This document shows, piece by piece, positions 1 through 5,866 of a DNA stretch of 5,872 nucleotides (position 1 is the stretch's first letter; each line of letters begins with the position of its first letter). The translations under genes and the position numbers were made by a program. Source of the DNA: Candidatus Pullichristensenella stercoripullorum (lineage in GTDB: Bacteria > Bacillota > Clostridia > Christensenellales > Aristaeellaceae); contig DVGE01000029.1 of NCBI GenBank assembly GCA_018712885.1, positions 1-5,872 of the forward strand, read 5' to 3'. The notes beneath the pieces are model-generated. The model saw nothing but the letters and a program-made list of their open reading frames with translations. It searched no databases and was not told the origin of the DNA.

Positions 1-1095
1 CTTGTCCAGCTCCACCACCGTGTAGGCGTAAGCGCCGCGGGATTTGTTGATCATGTTGTCGATGTTGTGGCCCTCGCCGGCGATGAGCTGCGTCACCGAG
101 CCGATGACGTTGGGCACGTTCTTGTGCAGCATGGCGATGCGCGGCTCCGTGCAGCGGCCCAGCGGACAGTCGGGATAGTTGACCGAGTGGACGATGGAGC
201 CCCAGCGCAGATAGTCGTCCACCTGACGGGAGACCATGCGCACGCAGTTGTCCTCGCTCTCGGGCGTGGACGCGCCCAGATGCGGGATGCACAGCACGCC
301 CGGCGCGCCGATGAGCTCATCCGAGGGGAAATCGGTGACGTAGGCGCGCAACAGACCGGACTTGAGCGCGTCCATGGCCGCGCGCGCGTCCACCAGGCCG
401 CCGCGGGCGAAGTTGAGCAGCGCCGCGCTGGGCTTCATTTTGCTGAGCGCCTGTGCGCCGATCATGCCGCGGGTGGCGTCGATGAGCGGCACGTGAACGG
501 TGAGGTAATCGCTGGTTTTCAGCACTTCATCCAGAGAATCGCTGTGGCGCACGGCGCGGGAGAGCTTCCAGGCATGCTCCACGGAGATGTAGGGGTCGTA
601 GCCAAGCACGTCCATGCCCAGCGCCACGCCCGCGTTGGCCACCAGCACGCCGATGGCGCCCAAGCCGACAACGCCCAGCGTCTTGCCCTGCAGTTCGGGG
701 CCGACGAACTGGCTCTTGCCCTTCTCCACCAGTTTTTCCACTTCCGCGCCCTTGCCGGAGAGCGTTTTGCACCACTCCACGCCGTCCACCACCTTGCGGG
801 AGGCGAGCAGCATGCCGGTGATGACCAGCTCCTTGACGGCGTTGGCGTTCGCGCCCGGGGAGTTGAAGACCACGACGCCGCGCTCGGCCAGTTTGTCCAG
901 CGGGATGTTGTTCACGCCTGCGCCGGCGCGCGCCACGCACTGGACGCTTTCCGGGATGTCCATCTCGTGCATGTTCGCCGAGCGCACCATGATGGCGTCG
1001 GGGTTTTCGGCGTAGGCGTCGAAGGCGTAATCCTCCATGTTGAGAACGGTCTCATAGACCGGGGAGATGGCGTTGAGCGTTTTTACCTTATACAT
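1..1095 (-). CDS. serA: D-3-phosphoglycerate dehydrogenase, short ACT-domain type (3' end cut by window edge)
   Basis: This cytosolic enzyme oxidises 3-phosphoglycerate to 3-phosphohydroxypyruvate with NAD, the committed step of serine synthesis. The first 365 codons are present; the rest lies beyond position 1. Visible motifs are the substrate-loop stretch VARAGAGVNN (about residues 54-63), the Rossmann nucleotide site GVVGLGAIG (141-149), NFARGG with the catalytic arginine R231, glutamate E260 in DFPSDE, and the catalytic histidine H272 in PHLGAST. The 29-residue R-to-E spacing equals that of the E. coli enzyme, but E-to-H is shorter (12). From about residue 318 (RIAMLHKNVPNVIG) a C-terminal ACT domain begins, so serine feedback is possible. 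Family members of this short form run to roughly 385-390 residues, so about 20 are probably missing. The ATG directly follows the serC TAA, and GGAG lies 9 bases upstream inside serC. Function is confident from motifs and from the serC partner. Confidence 0.95.
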   Translation of the reverse strand, partial: MYKVKTLNAISPVYETVLNMEDYAFDAYAENPDAIMVRSANMHEMDIPESVQCVARAGAGVNNIPLDKLAERGVVVFNSPGANANAVKELVITGMLLASRKVVDGVEWCKTLSGKGAEVEKLVEKGKSQFVGPELQGKTLGVVGLGAIGVLVANAGVALGMDVLGYDPYISVEHAWKLSRAVRHSDSLDEVLKTSDYLTVHVPLIDATRGMIGAQALSKMKPSAALLNFARGGLVDARAAMDALKSGLLRAYVTDFPSDELIGAPGVLCIPHLGASTPESEDNCVRMVSRQVDDYLRWGSIVHSVNYPDCPLGRCTEPRIAMLHKNVPNVIGSVTQLIAGEGHNIDNMINKSRGAYAYTVVELDK

Positions 1096-2178
1096 TTACT
1101 TGTGCTCCATTTCAAATTTCTTCATGAACTCCACCAGCGCCTTGACGCCCTCCGGGGGCATGGCGTTGTAGATGCTGGCGCGCATGCCGCCCACGGAGCG
1201 GTGGCCCTTGATGTTGGCAAGGCCGGCTTTGGCCGCGGCTTTGACGAACTCGGCGTCCAGATCCTCATTGCCGGTGCGGAAGGTGACGTTCATGATCGAG
1301 CGGCTTTCTTTCTCGGCCACGCCCTTGAAGATGCGGCTGTTGTCGATACAATCGTAGAGCCAGGAAGCCTTTTCGCGGTTGACTTCGGCGATGCCCTCGA
1401 CGCCGCCCTGCTTTTTCAGCCACTTGAGACAGAGGCCGGCCATGTAGATGGCGTAGGTCGGCGGGGTGTTGAGCATGCTGCCCGCGTCGTCGAGCTTTTT
1501 GTAGTCCAGCACCTTGGGGGTGATGGGCATGGCGCGGCCGATGAGGTCGCGGCGCACGATGGTGAGGGCAAAGCCCGCCGGACCGATGTTCTTCTGCGCG
1601 CCGGCGAAGATAAGGCCGAATTTGCTGACGTCATACGGCTCGGAGAGGATGTTCGAGGACATGTCCGCCACCAGCGGCACCTTGCCCGTTTCGGGAAGGG
1701 AGGCGAATCTGGTGCCGTAGATGGTGTTGTTGGTGGTGATGTAAAAGTAATCGGCCTCGGGGTCGAAGGTCTTTTCGTCGAGGTCGGGGATGCGCACATA
1801 GCCTTCCTCGCGCGAGGAAGCCACGCAGCGCGGGGAGCCGTACTTCTGCGCCTCGACGAACGCGCCGTGGGCGAAGTTGCCGCTGTCCACATAGTCGGCC
1901 TTGCCGGAGCCGGTCATCAGGTTCATGGCCACGCCTGCGAACTGACCGGTGGCGCCGCCCTGGATAAAGAGCACGGCGTAGTCGTCCGGCACGTGCATCA
2001 GCTCGCGCACCAGGGCCTCAGTCTCATTAAAGATCTCCTGATACATCTTCGAGCGGTGGCTCATCTCCATGACGGACATGCCCGTATCCCCATAACAAAG
2101 CATCTCATTGGCCGCCGTGGTCAGGGCCTCGACCGGCATCACGGCAGGACCCGCCGCGAAATTGTATACGCGCTGCAT
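1096..2178 (-). CDS. serC: Phosphoserine aminotransferase
   Basis: This PLP-dependent class V aminotransferase converts 3-phosphohydroxypyruvate plus glutamate to O-phosphoserine plus 2-oxoglutarate, step two of serine synthesis. The same fold can also serve pyridoxal phosphate synthesis. The protein has 360 residues, close to the E. coli enzyme. It begins MQRVYNFAAGPAVMP, the standard N-terminus. It has SHRSK (40-44) for phosphate binding, QGGATGQF (73-80), TTNNTIYGT (148-156), ADMSS with D172 against the PLP nitrogen, AGAQKNIGPAG with the Schiff-base lysine K196, NTPPTY (237-242) and the substrate-binding GHRSVGGMRAS (325-335). Position 102, a tryptophan that stacks on PLP in E. coli, is phenylalanine here (SGNFAHGA). 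An in-frame ATG 47 codons upstream (2319) exists, but that extension covers the promoter. The chosen ATG has GAGGAGG 7 bases away. serC is the first gene of the serC-serA operon. Confidence 0.97.
   Translation of the reverse strand: MQRVYNFAAGPAVMPVEALTTAANEMLCYGDTGMSVMEMSHRSKMYQEIFNETEALVRELMHVPDDYAVLFIQGGATGQFAGVAMNLMTGSGKADYVDSGNFAHGAFVEAQKYGSPRCVASSREEGYVRIPDLDEKTFDPEADYFYITTNNTIYGTRFASLPETGKVPLVADMSSNILSEPYDVSKFGLIFAGAQKNIGPAGFALTIVRRDLIGRAMPITPKVLDYKKLDDAGSMLNTPPTYAIYMAGLCLKWLKKQGGVEGIAEVNREKASWLYDCIDNSRIFKGVAEKESRSIMNVTFRTGNEDLDAEFVKAAAKAGLANIKGHRSVGGMRASIYNAMPPEGVKALVEFMKKFEMEHK
1105..1108 (-). promoter_or_regulatory. serA ribosome binding site inside the end of serC
   Basis: GGAG on the minus strand lies within the last serC codons (…Met-Glu-His-Lys), 9 bases before the serA ATG. 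Since serC ends TAA directly against ATG, serA initiation probably relies on this internal site and on ribosomes terminating at serC. It fixes the serA start at 1095. Confidence 0.75.
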
Positions 2179-2185
2179 TGATATG

Positions 2186-2192
2186 CCTCCTC
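2186..2192 (-). promoter_or_regulatory. serC ribosome binding site (GAGGAGG)
   Basis: A strong Shine-Dalgarno sequence, GAGGAGG on the minus strand, sits 7 bases before the ATG at 2178. It settles the serC start against the longer in-frame option at 2319. Confidence 0.9.
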
Positions 2193-2223
2193 GTTTGCCA
2201 TTGTTTAGCCATTGCTTTTTACG

Positions 2224-2252
2224 ATTATACAGACATTCCCCGGACAACGCAA
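2224..2252 (-). promoter_or_regulatory. Sigma-A-type promoter of the serC-serA operon
   Basis: On the minus strand, TTGCGT (2247-2252) is followed after exactly 17 bp by a perfect TATAAT (2224-2229). Transcription would start near 2217, giving a leader of about 40 bases before serC. That leader is too short for a T-box or riboswitch. The promoter separates the serine genes from the HAD gene upstream. A perfect inverted repeat abuts the -35 element, so the promoter may be repressor-controlled. Confidence 0.85.
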
Positions 2253-2271
2253 GCGTTTTTGGGAAAAACGC
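2253..2271. repeat. Perfect 8-bp inverted repeat next to the serC -35, candidate operator
   Basis: GCGTTTTTGGGAAAAACGC is two perfect 8-bp arms around a 3-base centre. It sits directly upstream of the serC -35 hexamer. On the minus strand no T-run follows it, so it is not a standard terminator. A dimeric DNA-binding protein could use it as an operator, or the left arm could act as part of an upstream promoter element. No regulator family is recognised from the motif. Confidence 0.45.
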
Positions 2272-2290
2272 GAGATAAAATTCTTTCGCG
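2264..2290 (-). terminator. Weak terminator-like element after the HAD gene
   Basis: On the minus strand, CGCGA and TCGCG arms separated by 12 AT-rich bases are followed directly by TTTTT. The order (stem, then T-run) fits an intrinsic terminator for the upstream transcript. However, only five continuous base pairs form, the loop is long, and the T-run is short and shared with the inverted repeat at 2253-2271. It is a possible but poor terminator. Confidence 0.25.
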
Positions 2291-2309
2291 GCGAACAACT
2301 GTATTTGTG

Positions 2310-2333
2310 ACACGCACATATCTGGGCGCGTGT
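2310..2333 (-). other. Stem-loop 13 bases after the HAD stop codon
   Basis: On the minus strand, ACACGCGC pairs with GTGCGTGT (8 pairs, one G-T wobble) around an 8-base loop, 13 bases beyond the HAD stop. No T-run follows, so it is not a classical terminator. It could stabilise the 3' end of the alaX-MATE-HAD mRNA or pause polymerase. Confidence 0.4.
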
Positions 2334-2346
2334 AGCTTTCAGGCGG

Positions 2347-3027
2347 TCAAATATCCGAACACTCCGCCTGCGCCCGCAGCATGCGCGGCGGCTGGCGGTA
2401 GTCGGAAATATAAGCGTCGGCGATGGCCAGGATCTCCTCGCGCTGATGCTTCGCCGTGTATTCCTCGATGGCGCACACGCGCATGCCGGCCGCCTTCGCG
2501 CCCTGCATGGCGTAGAGCGCGTCCTCGAACACCCAGCACGCTTCGGGCGCCGCCCCGAGGCGCGCGGCCACGGTGCGGAAGTATTGCGGATCATCCTTGC
2601 GCATGCCGACCTCGTAGCTGTCGGTGACGAAATCGAAATACCGGGCGATGCCGAGGCGTTCCAGCGCCACGCGACACAGCTCGCGCGGCGCGGCGGTGGC
2701 GACGCACAGGTGCGCGCCCTCCGCTTTGAGCGCGGCGAGGAATTCGCCCACGCCGGGTTTTTCCACCACGTCGTAGCGGTAATGCCGGCCCATGCGCTCC
2801 TCCATTTCGCGCACGACCTCCTCATAGGTCACGCCGGGCAAAAAGCGCGTCAGTTCCGCGGAAAAGGCGCGGCTGGAGCGGGAGAACATGTCCTCCAGCG
2901 TCATCTCTCCGGGAATGGGCAGGCGATGGGCGATGATGTATTCCAGCGCCCCCAGCCGCCAGTAGTACATGGACTCCATCAGCGTGCCGTCGTTGTCAAA
3001 GATCGCGTATTTACAGTTGAATGGCAT
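2347..3027 (-). CDS. HAD-superfamily phosphatase, phosphoglycolate phosphatase/beta-phosphoglucomutase-like
   Basis: A soluble 226-residue haloacid-dehalogenase hydrolase, expected to dephosphorylate (or isomerise) a small phosphorylated metabolite through an aspartyl-phosphate. Motif I is FDNDGTL with nucleophile D11 and acid/base D13. A helical C1-type cap lies between about residues 18 and 85. Motif II is the threonine T111 in VATAAP, motif III the lysine K144 in RKDDPQYF, and motif IV the acidic pair E168-D169 in VFEDALYAMQGAKAAGM. The last block is typical of the phosphoglycolate phosphatase/beta-phosphoglucomutase branch. The substrate cannot be read from sequence. An ATG six codons earlier (3045) is possible, but GGAGGG sits 7 bases before the ATG at 3027, so I use the latter. 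The gene start overlaps the MATE end by 17 bp, pointing to coupled translation. Proximity to serC-serA makes phosphoserine a possible substrate, but the classical SerB signature (DxDST) is absent. Confidence 0.88.
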   Translation of the reverse strand: MPFNCKYAIFDNDGTLMESMYYWRLGALEYIIAHRLPIPGEMTLEDMFSRSSRAFSAELTRFLPGVTYEEVVREMEERMGRHYRYDVVEKPGVGEFLAALKAEGAHLCVATAAPRELCRVALERLGIARYFDFVTDSYEVGMRKDDPQYFRTVAARLGAAPEACWVFEDALYAMQGAKAAGMRVCAIEEYTAKHQREEILAIADAYISDYRQPPRMLRAQAECSDI

Positions 3028-4456
3028 GCCATTTCCCTCCAACATAGCGCCGGTGCATGAGCGCCATGCGCGTGATCATATCCAGCGTGGCCATGCACCA
3101 CGCGCCGATGAGCGCCATTTCCGTGCGCCCCCACACCTCGCCGACGACGTAGATGGCCAGCGACGAAAGCAGCGGCCGCATGACCACGACCGTGAAGATC
3201 ATCGCCATGGCCACGTAGCGCGTATCCCCCGCGCCGCGCAGCGCGCCCGAGTAGACCACCGCCGAGGTCTGGAACGGCTGCATGATGCCCACGACGATCA
3301 TGGCGTTCATCGCCAGCTGGCGCACATAGGCGTCGTTGGCGGTATCCGAATAGATATACAGCCCCACCAGCGGGCCGCGGCAGGTGATGACCACCGAGGC
3401 CAGCAAAAGCGCCGCCACCAGCGCGTAGCGTTGGGCGATCTTGCCGTACATGTGGGCGATGTCCGGCCGCTTCTCACCCAGCGACTGGCCGACCAGCGCC
3501 GTGCCCGCGATGCCGATGCCGTCGCCGAAGGAGAAGGAAAGGCTCAAAAACTGCATGGCGATGTTGTGCGCCGCGTAGACGTAGACGCCCAGCTCGGCGA
3601 CGATGCGCGCGTAGAGGAAAAAGCCGATGCGGATGCAGACCTGCTCCACCATCGCGCCCTTGGCCACCTTCGTCATCGCCCCCAGCGCCTCGCGGTCGAG
3701 CTTCCAGGAGTCCTTGCGGCTCAGTTCGAGGAAATGGACGCGGCGCTTGCCCGGCAGCAGCGAGACAAAGCAGAGTACAAGGCCGACGAGCAGGCCGATG
3801 TCCGTGGCGATGGCGGCGCCGGCGATCTCCAGGCGCGGGAAGGGGCCGACGCCGTTGATGAGCAGCCAGTTGAACAGGACGTTGACGAGGTTGGACGTGA
3901 CGTTCACATACATGGTCAGGCGCGTGTTGCCCACGCCGCGCTGCGCCGCGCAGACGCACAGCGAAAGGGCGTTGATGGGCAGCGCCGCGGCGATGATGCG
4001 GAAGTAGGTGAGCGTGTCCTCCAGGGTCTCTTTGGCGCCGGCGAGCCGCATGAAGGGTTCGGCCAGCCACAGCGCCAGCGCCGTGATGACGAGAGAGAGA
4101 AGCAGCGTCACCACCAGCGAATTGCGCATGGTGAGGTTGGCGTCGGCGCGGCGCATCTCGCCGTTGCGCCGGGCGACGATGGCCGTGACGCCGGCGTTGA
4201 GGCCGTAGAAGACGCACAAAAGGATGAGGCGCGGCTGCGTCACCAGACTGACGGCGGTGATCGCCTCCGTGCCCAGCGTGGAGACCATCATCGTGTCCGC
4301 CATGCTGATCATGCTCATCAGCGCCATTTCCAGCACCGATGGCAGGGCGATGGCGCTCATGCGCCGGTACGCCTCGCGGTTCGTGGGCAGCTCCCCGCGC
4401 CGCATGGACGCGGGCACCATGTTCTCTACGTCAAAAAAGCCCCGTATGCCCGTCAT
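3011..4456 (-). CDS. MATE-family efflux transporter (cation/drug antiporter)
   Basis: A 481-residue inner-membrane protein of the MATE (multidrug and toxin extrusion) family. It is expected to exchange Na+ or H+ for organic cations, drugs or metabolites. About 12 hydrophobic segments can be placed, starting at residue ~36. The first carries the family signature around LPSVLEMALMSMISMADTMM and TLGTEAITAVS (38-70). The two halves repeat: AQRGVGNTR (171-179) is mirrored by ALRGAGDTR (405-413), and a charged cytoplasmic linker lies near 235-262. It ends with GKWHAIQL, the GKW tail common in clostridial members. No signal peptide is expected. The ATG has GGGGGAG 9 bases upstream; a GTG at 4474, six codons earlier, is the alternative start. 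It follows alaX by 33 bp and overlaps the HAD gene, so it is the middle gene of a unit. The transported substrate is unknown. Confidence 0.93.
   Translation of the reverse strand: MTGIRGFFDVENMVPASMRRGELPTNREAYRRMSAIALPSVLEMALMSMISMADTMMVSTLGTEAITAVSLVTQPRLILLCVFYGLNAGVTAIVARRNGEMRRADANLTMRNSLVVTLLLSLVITALALWLAEPFMRLAGAKETLEDTLTYFRIIAAALPINALSLCVCAAQRGVGNTRLTMYVNVTSNLVNVLFNWLLINGVGPFPRLEIAGAAIATDIGLLVGLVLCFVSLLPGKRRVHFLELSRKDSWKLDREALGAMTKVAKGAMVEQVCIRIGFFLYARIVAELGVYVYAAHNIAMQFLSLSFSFGDGIGIAGTALVGQSLGEKRPDIAHMYGKIAQRYALVAALLLASVVITCRGPLVGLYIYSDTANDAYVRQLAMNAMIVVGIMQPFQTSAVVYSGALRGAGDTRYVAMAMIFTVVVMRPLLSSLAIYVVGEVWGRTEMALIGAWCMATLDMITRMALMHRRYVGGKWHAIQL
3035..3040 (-). promoter_or_regulatory. 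Ribosome binding site of the HAD gene, inside the MATE gene
   Basis: GGAGGG on the minus strand lies 7 bases before the ATG at 3027 and within the last codons of the MATE gene. It decides between the two possible HAD starts: the earlier ATG at 3045 overlaps this region and has no comparable site. Confidence 0.75.
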
Positions 4457-4465
4457 TGGTATGCA

Positions 4466-4472
4466 CTCCCCC
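4466..4472 (-). promoter_or_regulatory. MATE ribosome binding site
   Basis: GGGGGAG on the minus strand lies 9 bases before the ATG at 4456. The site overlaps the alternative GTG start at 4474, which has its own AAGGA-like sequences upstream. I prefer the ATG, but the choice is not certain. Confidence 0.55.
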
Positions 4473-4474
4473 AC

Positions 4475-4490
4475 CCTTGTCCTTGTCCTT
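4475..4490 (-). repeat. Short tandem repeat (AAGGAC) between alaX and the MATE gene
   Basis: The minus strand reads AAGGACAAGGACAAGG, two and two-thirds copies of a 6-base unit, starting in the alaX stop codon. Each copy resembles a Shine-Dalgarno core (AAGGA). It may provide several ribosome docking points for the alternative GTG start at 4474, or be chance low complexity. Confidence 0.5.
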
Positions 4491-5683
4491 TATTGCCCGA
4501 GCAGGCGCGCGCGCGCCGCTTCCAGCACCGCCATGGGGCCGCCGCCCTGCGCGAAATCCGGCTTTCCGCCGCCCTTGCCGCCGTGTTCGCGGGCGCAGGA
4601 TGCGAGCAATGCGCCCATGTCCTCCCCCACGTCCTGCGCACGGGCGAAGACGAAGATATTGCTCTCCCCCTGCGGCGCGGCGAGCAGGGCGATGGCGCCG
4701 CCCTGGCGGATGATGGCCGTGGCCAGATCGCGCAGCAGCGGTATATCCGCCGCCACCGTCTCCGCCACCACGCGGACGCCCGACTTCGCGCGCGGGGCGC
4801 TTTCCAGCAGCGAAGGCACGCTTTCCAGCAGCTTTTCGCGCCGCAGGACGGATACCGTATGCTCCGCCTCGCGCAAATGGGCGCGCAGGACCGTCACCGC
4901 GCCGGGCAGGTTCTCCACCGCCGTGGACAGCTCCGCCGCCGCCGCGTGCGCGAGATCGTAGACGCGGCGATAGTCCTGGAAGGCGCGCTTGCCGCAGACG
5001 AAGGAGAGGCGCAGTTTGCCCTTGCTCGGCCGCGCGTCCACGATCTTCAAAAGCCCCACCTGCCCCGAGGAGGAGGGGTGCGTGCCGCCGCAGGCCACGT
5101 ACTCAAAATCGCCGATGGCGACGATGCGGATGTGCTCCTTGACCGTGGGCGGCTTGCGCAGGGGCATGCGCCCGAGCGTCTCCGCGTCCGGGAACGAGCA
5201 GACGACGGGCACGTTGCGCTGTATGTTTTCATTGACGGTATCTTCAAGAGCGCGCAGTTCTTCCTCGGTGACGCGCGTGCGGCCGCCGGGCAGGTCCGCG
5301 TCGATGCTCGACACTTCCGCGCCCAGGTGCAGGCCGATGACGTGGCCGCCGAGCTGCCGCCAGACGGCGTTGGCCAGCATGTGCTCGCCGCAGTGCTGCT
5401 GCATGTGGTCGAAGCGGCGCGGCCAGTCGATCTCGCCGTGAACGTCGCCGCCCACCGGCAGGGGCGCGTCCACGCGGTGGAACACGTCGCCGTCCCGCAC
5501 GAACACATCAAGGATGTTCGCCCCGCCCAGCGTGCCCGTATCGTAGGGCTGGCCGCCGGAGGTGGGATAAAAGGCCGAGCGGTCGAGGCGGACGAGATAT
5601 GTATCCCCGTCGGGGGCGCAATCCGTCACCCGCGCGTCGAAGGAAGTCAGGTAGGCATCGTCATAGTAAAGGCGCTCAGTCAT
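4490..5683 (-). CDS. Alanyl-tRNA editing protein, long AlaX type with DHHA1 domain
   Basis: A free-standing homologue of the alanyl-tRNA synthetase editing half. Members hydrolyse mischarged Ser-tRNA(Ala), and in some cases Gly-tRNA(Ala), in the cytosol, protecting proteins from serine-for-alanine errors. The 397-residue protein starts with the small beta-barrel containing AFYPTSGGQPYDTG (38-51). The editing (SAD) domain follows, with the zinc ligands H97 and H101 in QHCGEH and C198 and H202 in CGGTH. A helical linker (about 230-300) leads to a C-terminal DHHA1 domain ending in GGGKPDFAQGGGP (371-383), the motif also found at the end of AlaRS. The aminoacylation domains of AlaRS are absent, and 397 residues is the normal long-form length. 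The ATG has AGGAG upstream (5694-5698). It is the first gene of the alaX-MATE-HAD run. Specificity for serine over glycine is inferred, not visible. Confidence 0.93.
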   Translation of the reverse strand: MTERLYYDDAYLTSFDARVTDCAPDGDTYLVRLDRSAFYPTSGGQPYDTGTLGGANILDVFVRDGDVFHRVDAPLPVGGDVHGEIDWPRRFDHMQQHCGEHMLANAVWRQLGGHVIGLHLGAEVSSIDADLPGGRTRVTEEELRALEDTVNENIQRNVPVVCSFPDAETLGRMPLRKPPTVKEHIRIVAIGDFEYVACGGTHPSSSGQVGLLKIVDARPSKGKLRLSFVCGKRAFQDYRRVYDLAHAAAAELSTAVENLPGAVTVLRAHLREAEHTVSVLRREKLLESVPSLLESAPRAKSGVRVVAETVAADIPLLRDLATAIIRQGGAIALLAAPQGESNIFVFARAQDVGEDMGALLASCAREHGGKGGGKPDFAQGGGPMAVLEAARARLLGQ

Positions 5684-5704
5684 GCGGCTTCATCTCCTGC
5701 ATCC

Positions 5705-5733
5705 ATCTTAACGCATGGGCGGGGAATTATCAA
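5705..5733 (-). promoter_or_regulatory. Probable promoter of the alaX-MATE-HAD unit
   Basis: On the minus strand, TTGATA (5728-5733) is followed after exactly 17 bp by TAAGAT (5705-5710). Transcription would begin near 5698, at or just before the AGGAG ribosome binding site, so the leader would be only about 15 bases. The hexamers and spacing are good, but the very short leader is a reason for caution. The spacer itself is GC-rich. Confidence 0.5.
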
Positions 5734-5777
5734 GCCCCCCCGGCGGGCAAACTTTCCATGTGGGCAAAAGACGAATG

Positions 5778-5798
5778 TGAACAGTTTGTAAACGTTCA
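5778..5798. repeat. Nested inverted repeats in the divergent intergenic region
   Basis: TGAAC (5778-5782) and GTTCA (5794-5798) flank the palindrome-like GTTTGTAAAC (5784-5793; GTTT-GT-AAAC). The inner palindrome is offset by one base from the centre of the outer arms. It lies about 10 bases upstream of the rightward -35 and could be a regulator site between the two divergent transcripts. The motif matches no operator I can name with confidence. Confidence 0.3.
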
Positions 5799-5807
5799 AA
5801 TTTTACT

Positions 5808-5824
5808 ATTGACTTTCCTTGACT
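5808..5824. promoter_or_regulatory. CtsR-box-like operator overlapping the rightward -35
   Basis: The minus strand reads AGTCAAGGAAAGTCAAT. The known CtsR heat-shock operator is [AG]GTCAAA-NAN-[AG]GTCAAA, so 15 of 17 positions fit, including the spacer; only the last base of each heptad differs. CtsR sites in Firmicutes usually overlap the promoters of clp, ctsR and some chaperone genes, as this one does. Part of the match is shared with the -35 hexamer TTGACT, but the second TTGACT copy is not needed for the promoter. Confidence 0.45.
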
Positions 5825-5837
5825 ATTGATGTATGAT
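5809..5837 (+). promoter_or_regulatory. Strong rightward promoter firing out of the window
   Basis: TTGACT (5809-5814) is followed after exactly 17 bp by TATGAT (5832-5837), a near-consensus sigma-A promoter set in AT-rich DNA. The start point would be near 5844. No ribosome binding site or start codon that I trust occurs before the window ends, so the gene it drives begins to the right. It is divergent from alaX. Confidence 0.8.
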
Positions 5838-5849
5838 AACAGTGTCGAA

Positions 5850-5866
5850 AGACAAAGATAGTCAGT
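5850..5866. promoter_or_regulatory. Second, degenerate CtsR-like heptad pair
   Basis: The plus strand reads AGACAAAGATAGTCAGT just after the expected start of the rightward transcript. It fits the CtsR consensus at 14 of 17 positions. Alone it would not be noteworthy; it is listed because it follows a better match by 25 bases in the same promoter. Confidence 0.25.

Noticed and set aside
67..2181. A 704-codon open frame on the plus strand
   Set aside because: It is the in-register antisense shadow of serA and serC, open for the same codon-usage reason. It has no domain and no credible ribosome binding site.
2179..2217. A T-box or serine riboswitch in front of serC
   Set aside because: The predicted leader is only about 40 bases and contains no T-box sequence, specifier stem or terminator/antiterminator pair.
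2179..2319. A 47-residue N-terminal extension of SerC from an upstream ATG
   Set aside because: It would translate the TATAAT promoter and the leader, has no good ribosome binding site, and has no counterpart in the family. MQRVYNFAAGP at 2178 is the normal SerC start.
2446..3060. A 204-codon plus-strand frame
   Set aside because: It is the antisense shadow of the HAD gene, whose four catalytic motifs are intact on the minus strand.
5731..5747. GC-rich run of C and G as a possible terminator hairpin
   Set aside because: The arms (GCCC/GGGC) are short, several registers compete, and no T-run follows on either strand.
2969..5791. A 940-codon open frame on the plus strand
   Set aside because: It runs opposite the MATE and AlaX genes in exact codon register. 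It is open only because those genes never use TTA, CTA or TCA. Its translation is rich in His, Arg, Asp and Ala with no recognisable domain, and the minus-strand proteins have full catalytic motifs.
5599..5829. A 76-codon plus-strand frame across the divergent intergenic region
   Set aside because: It starts inside alaX antisense, crosses both proposed promoters and ends within the rightward promoter. Its composition is not protein-like.
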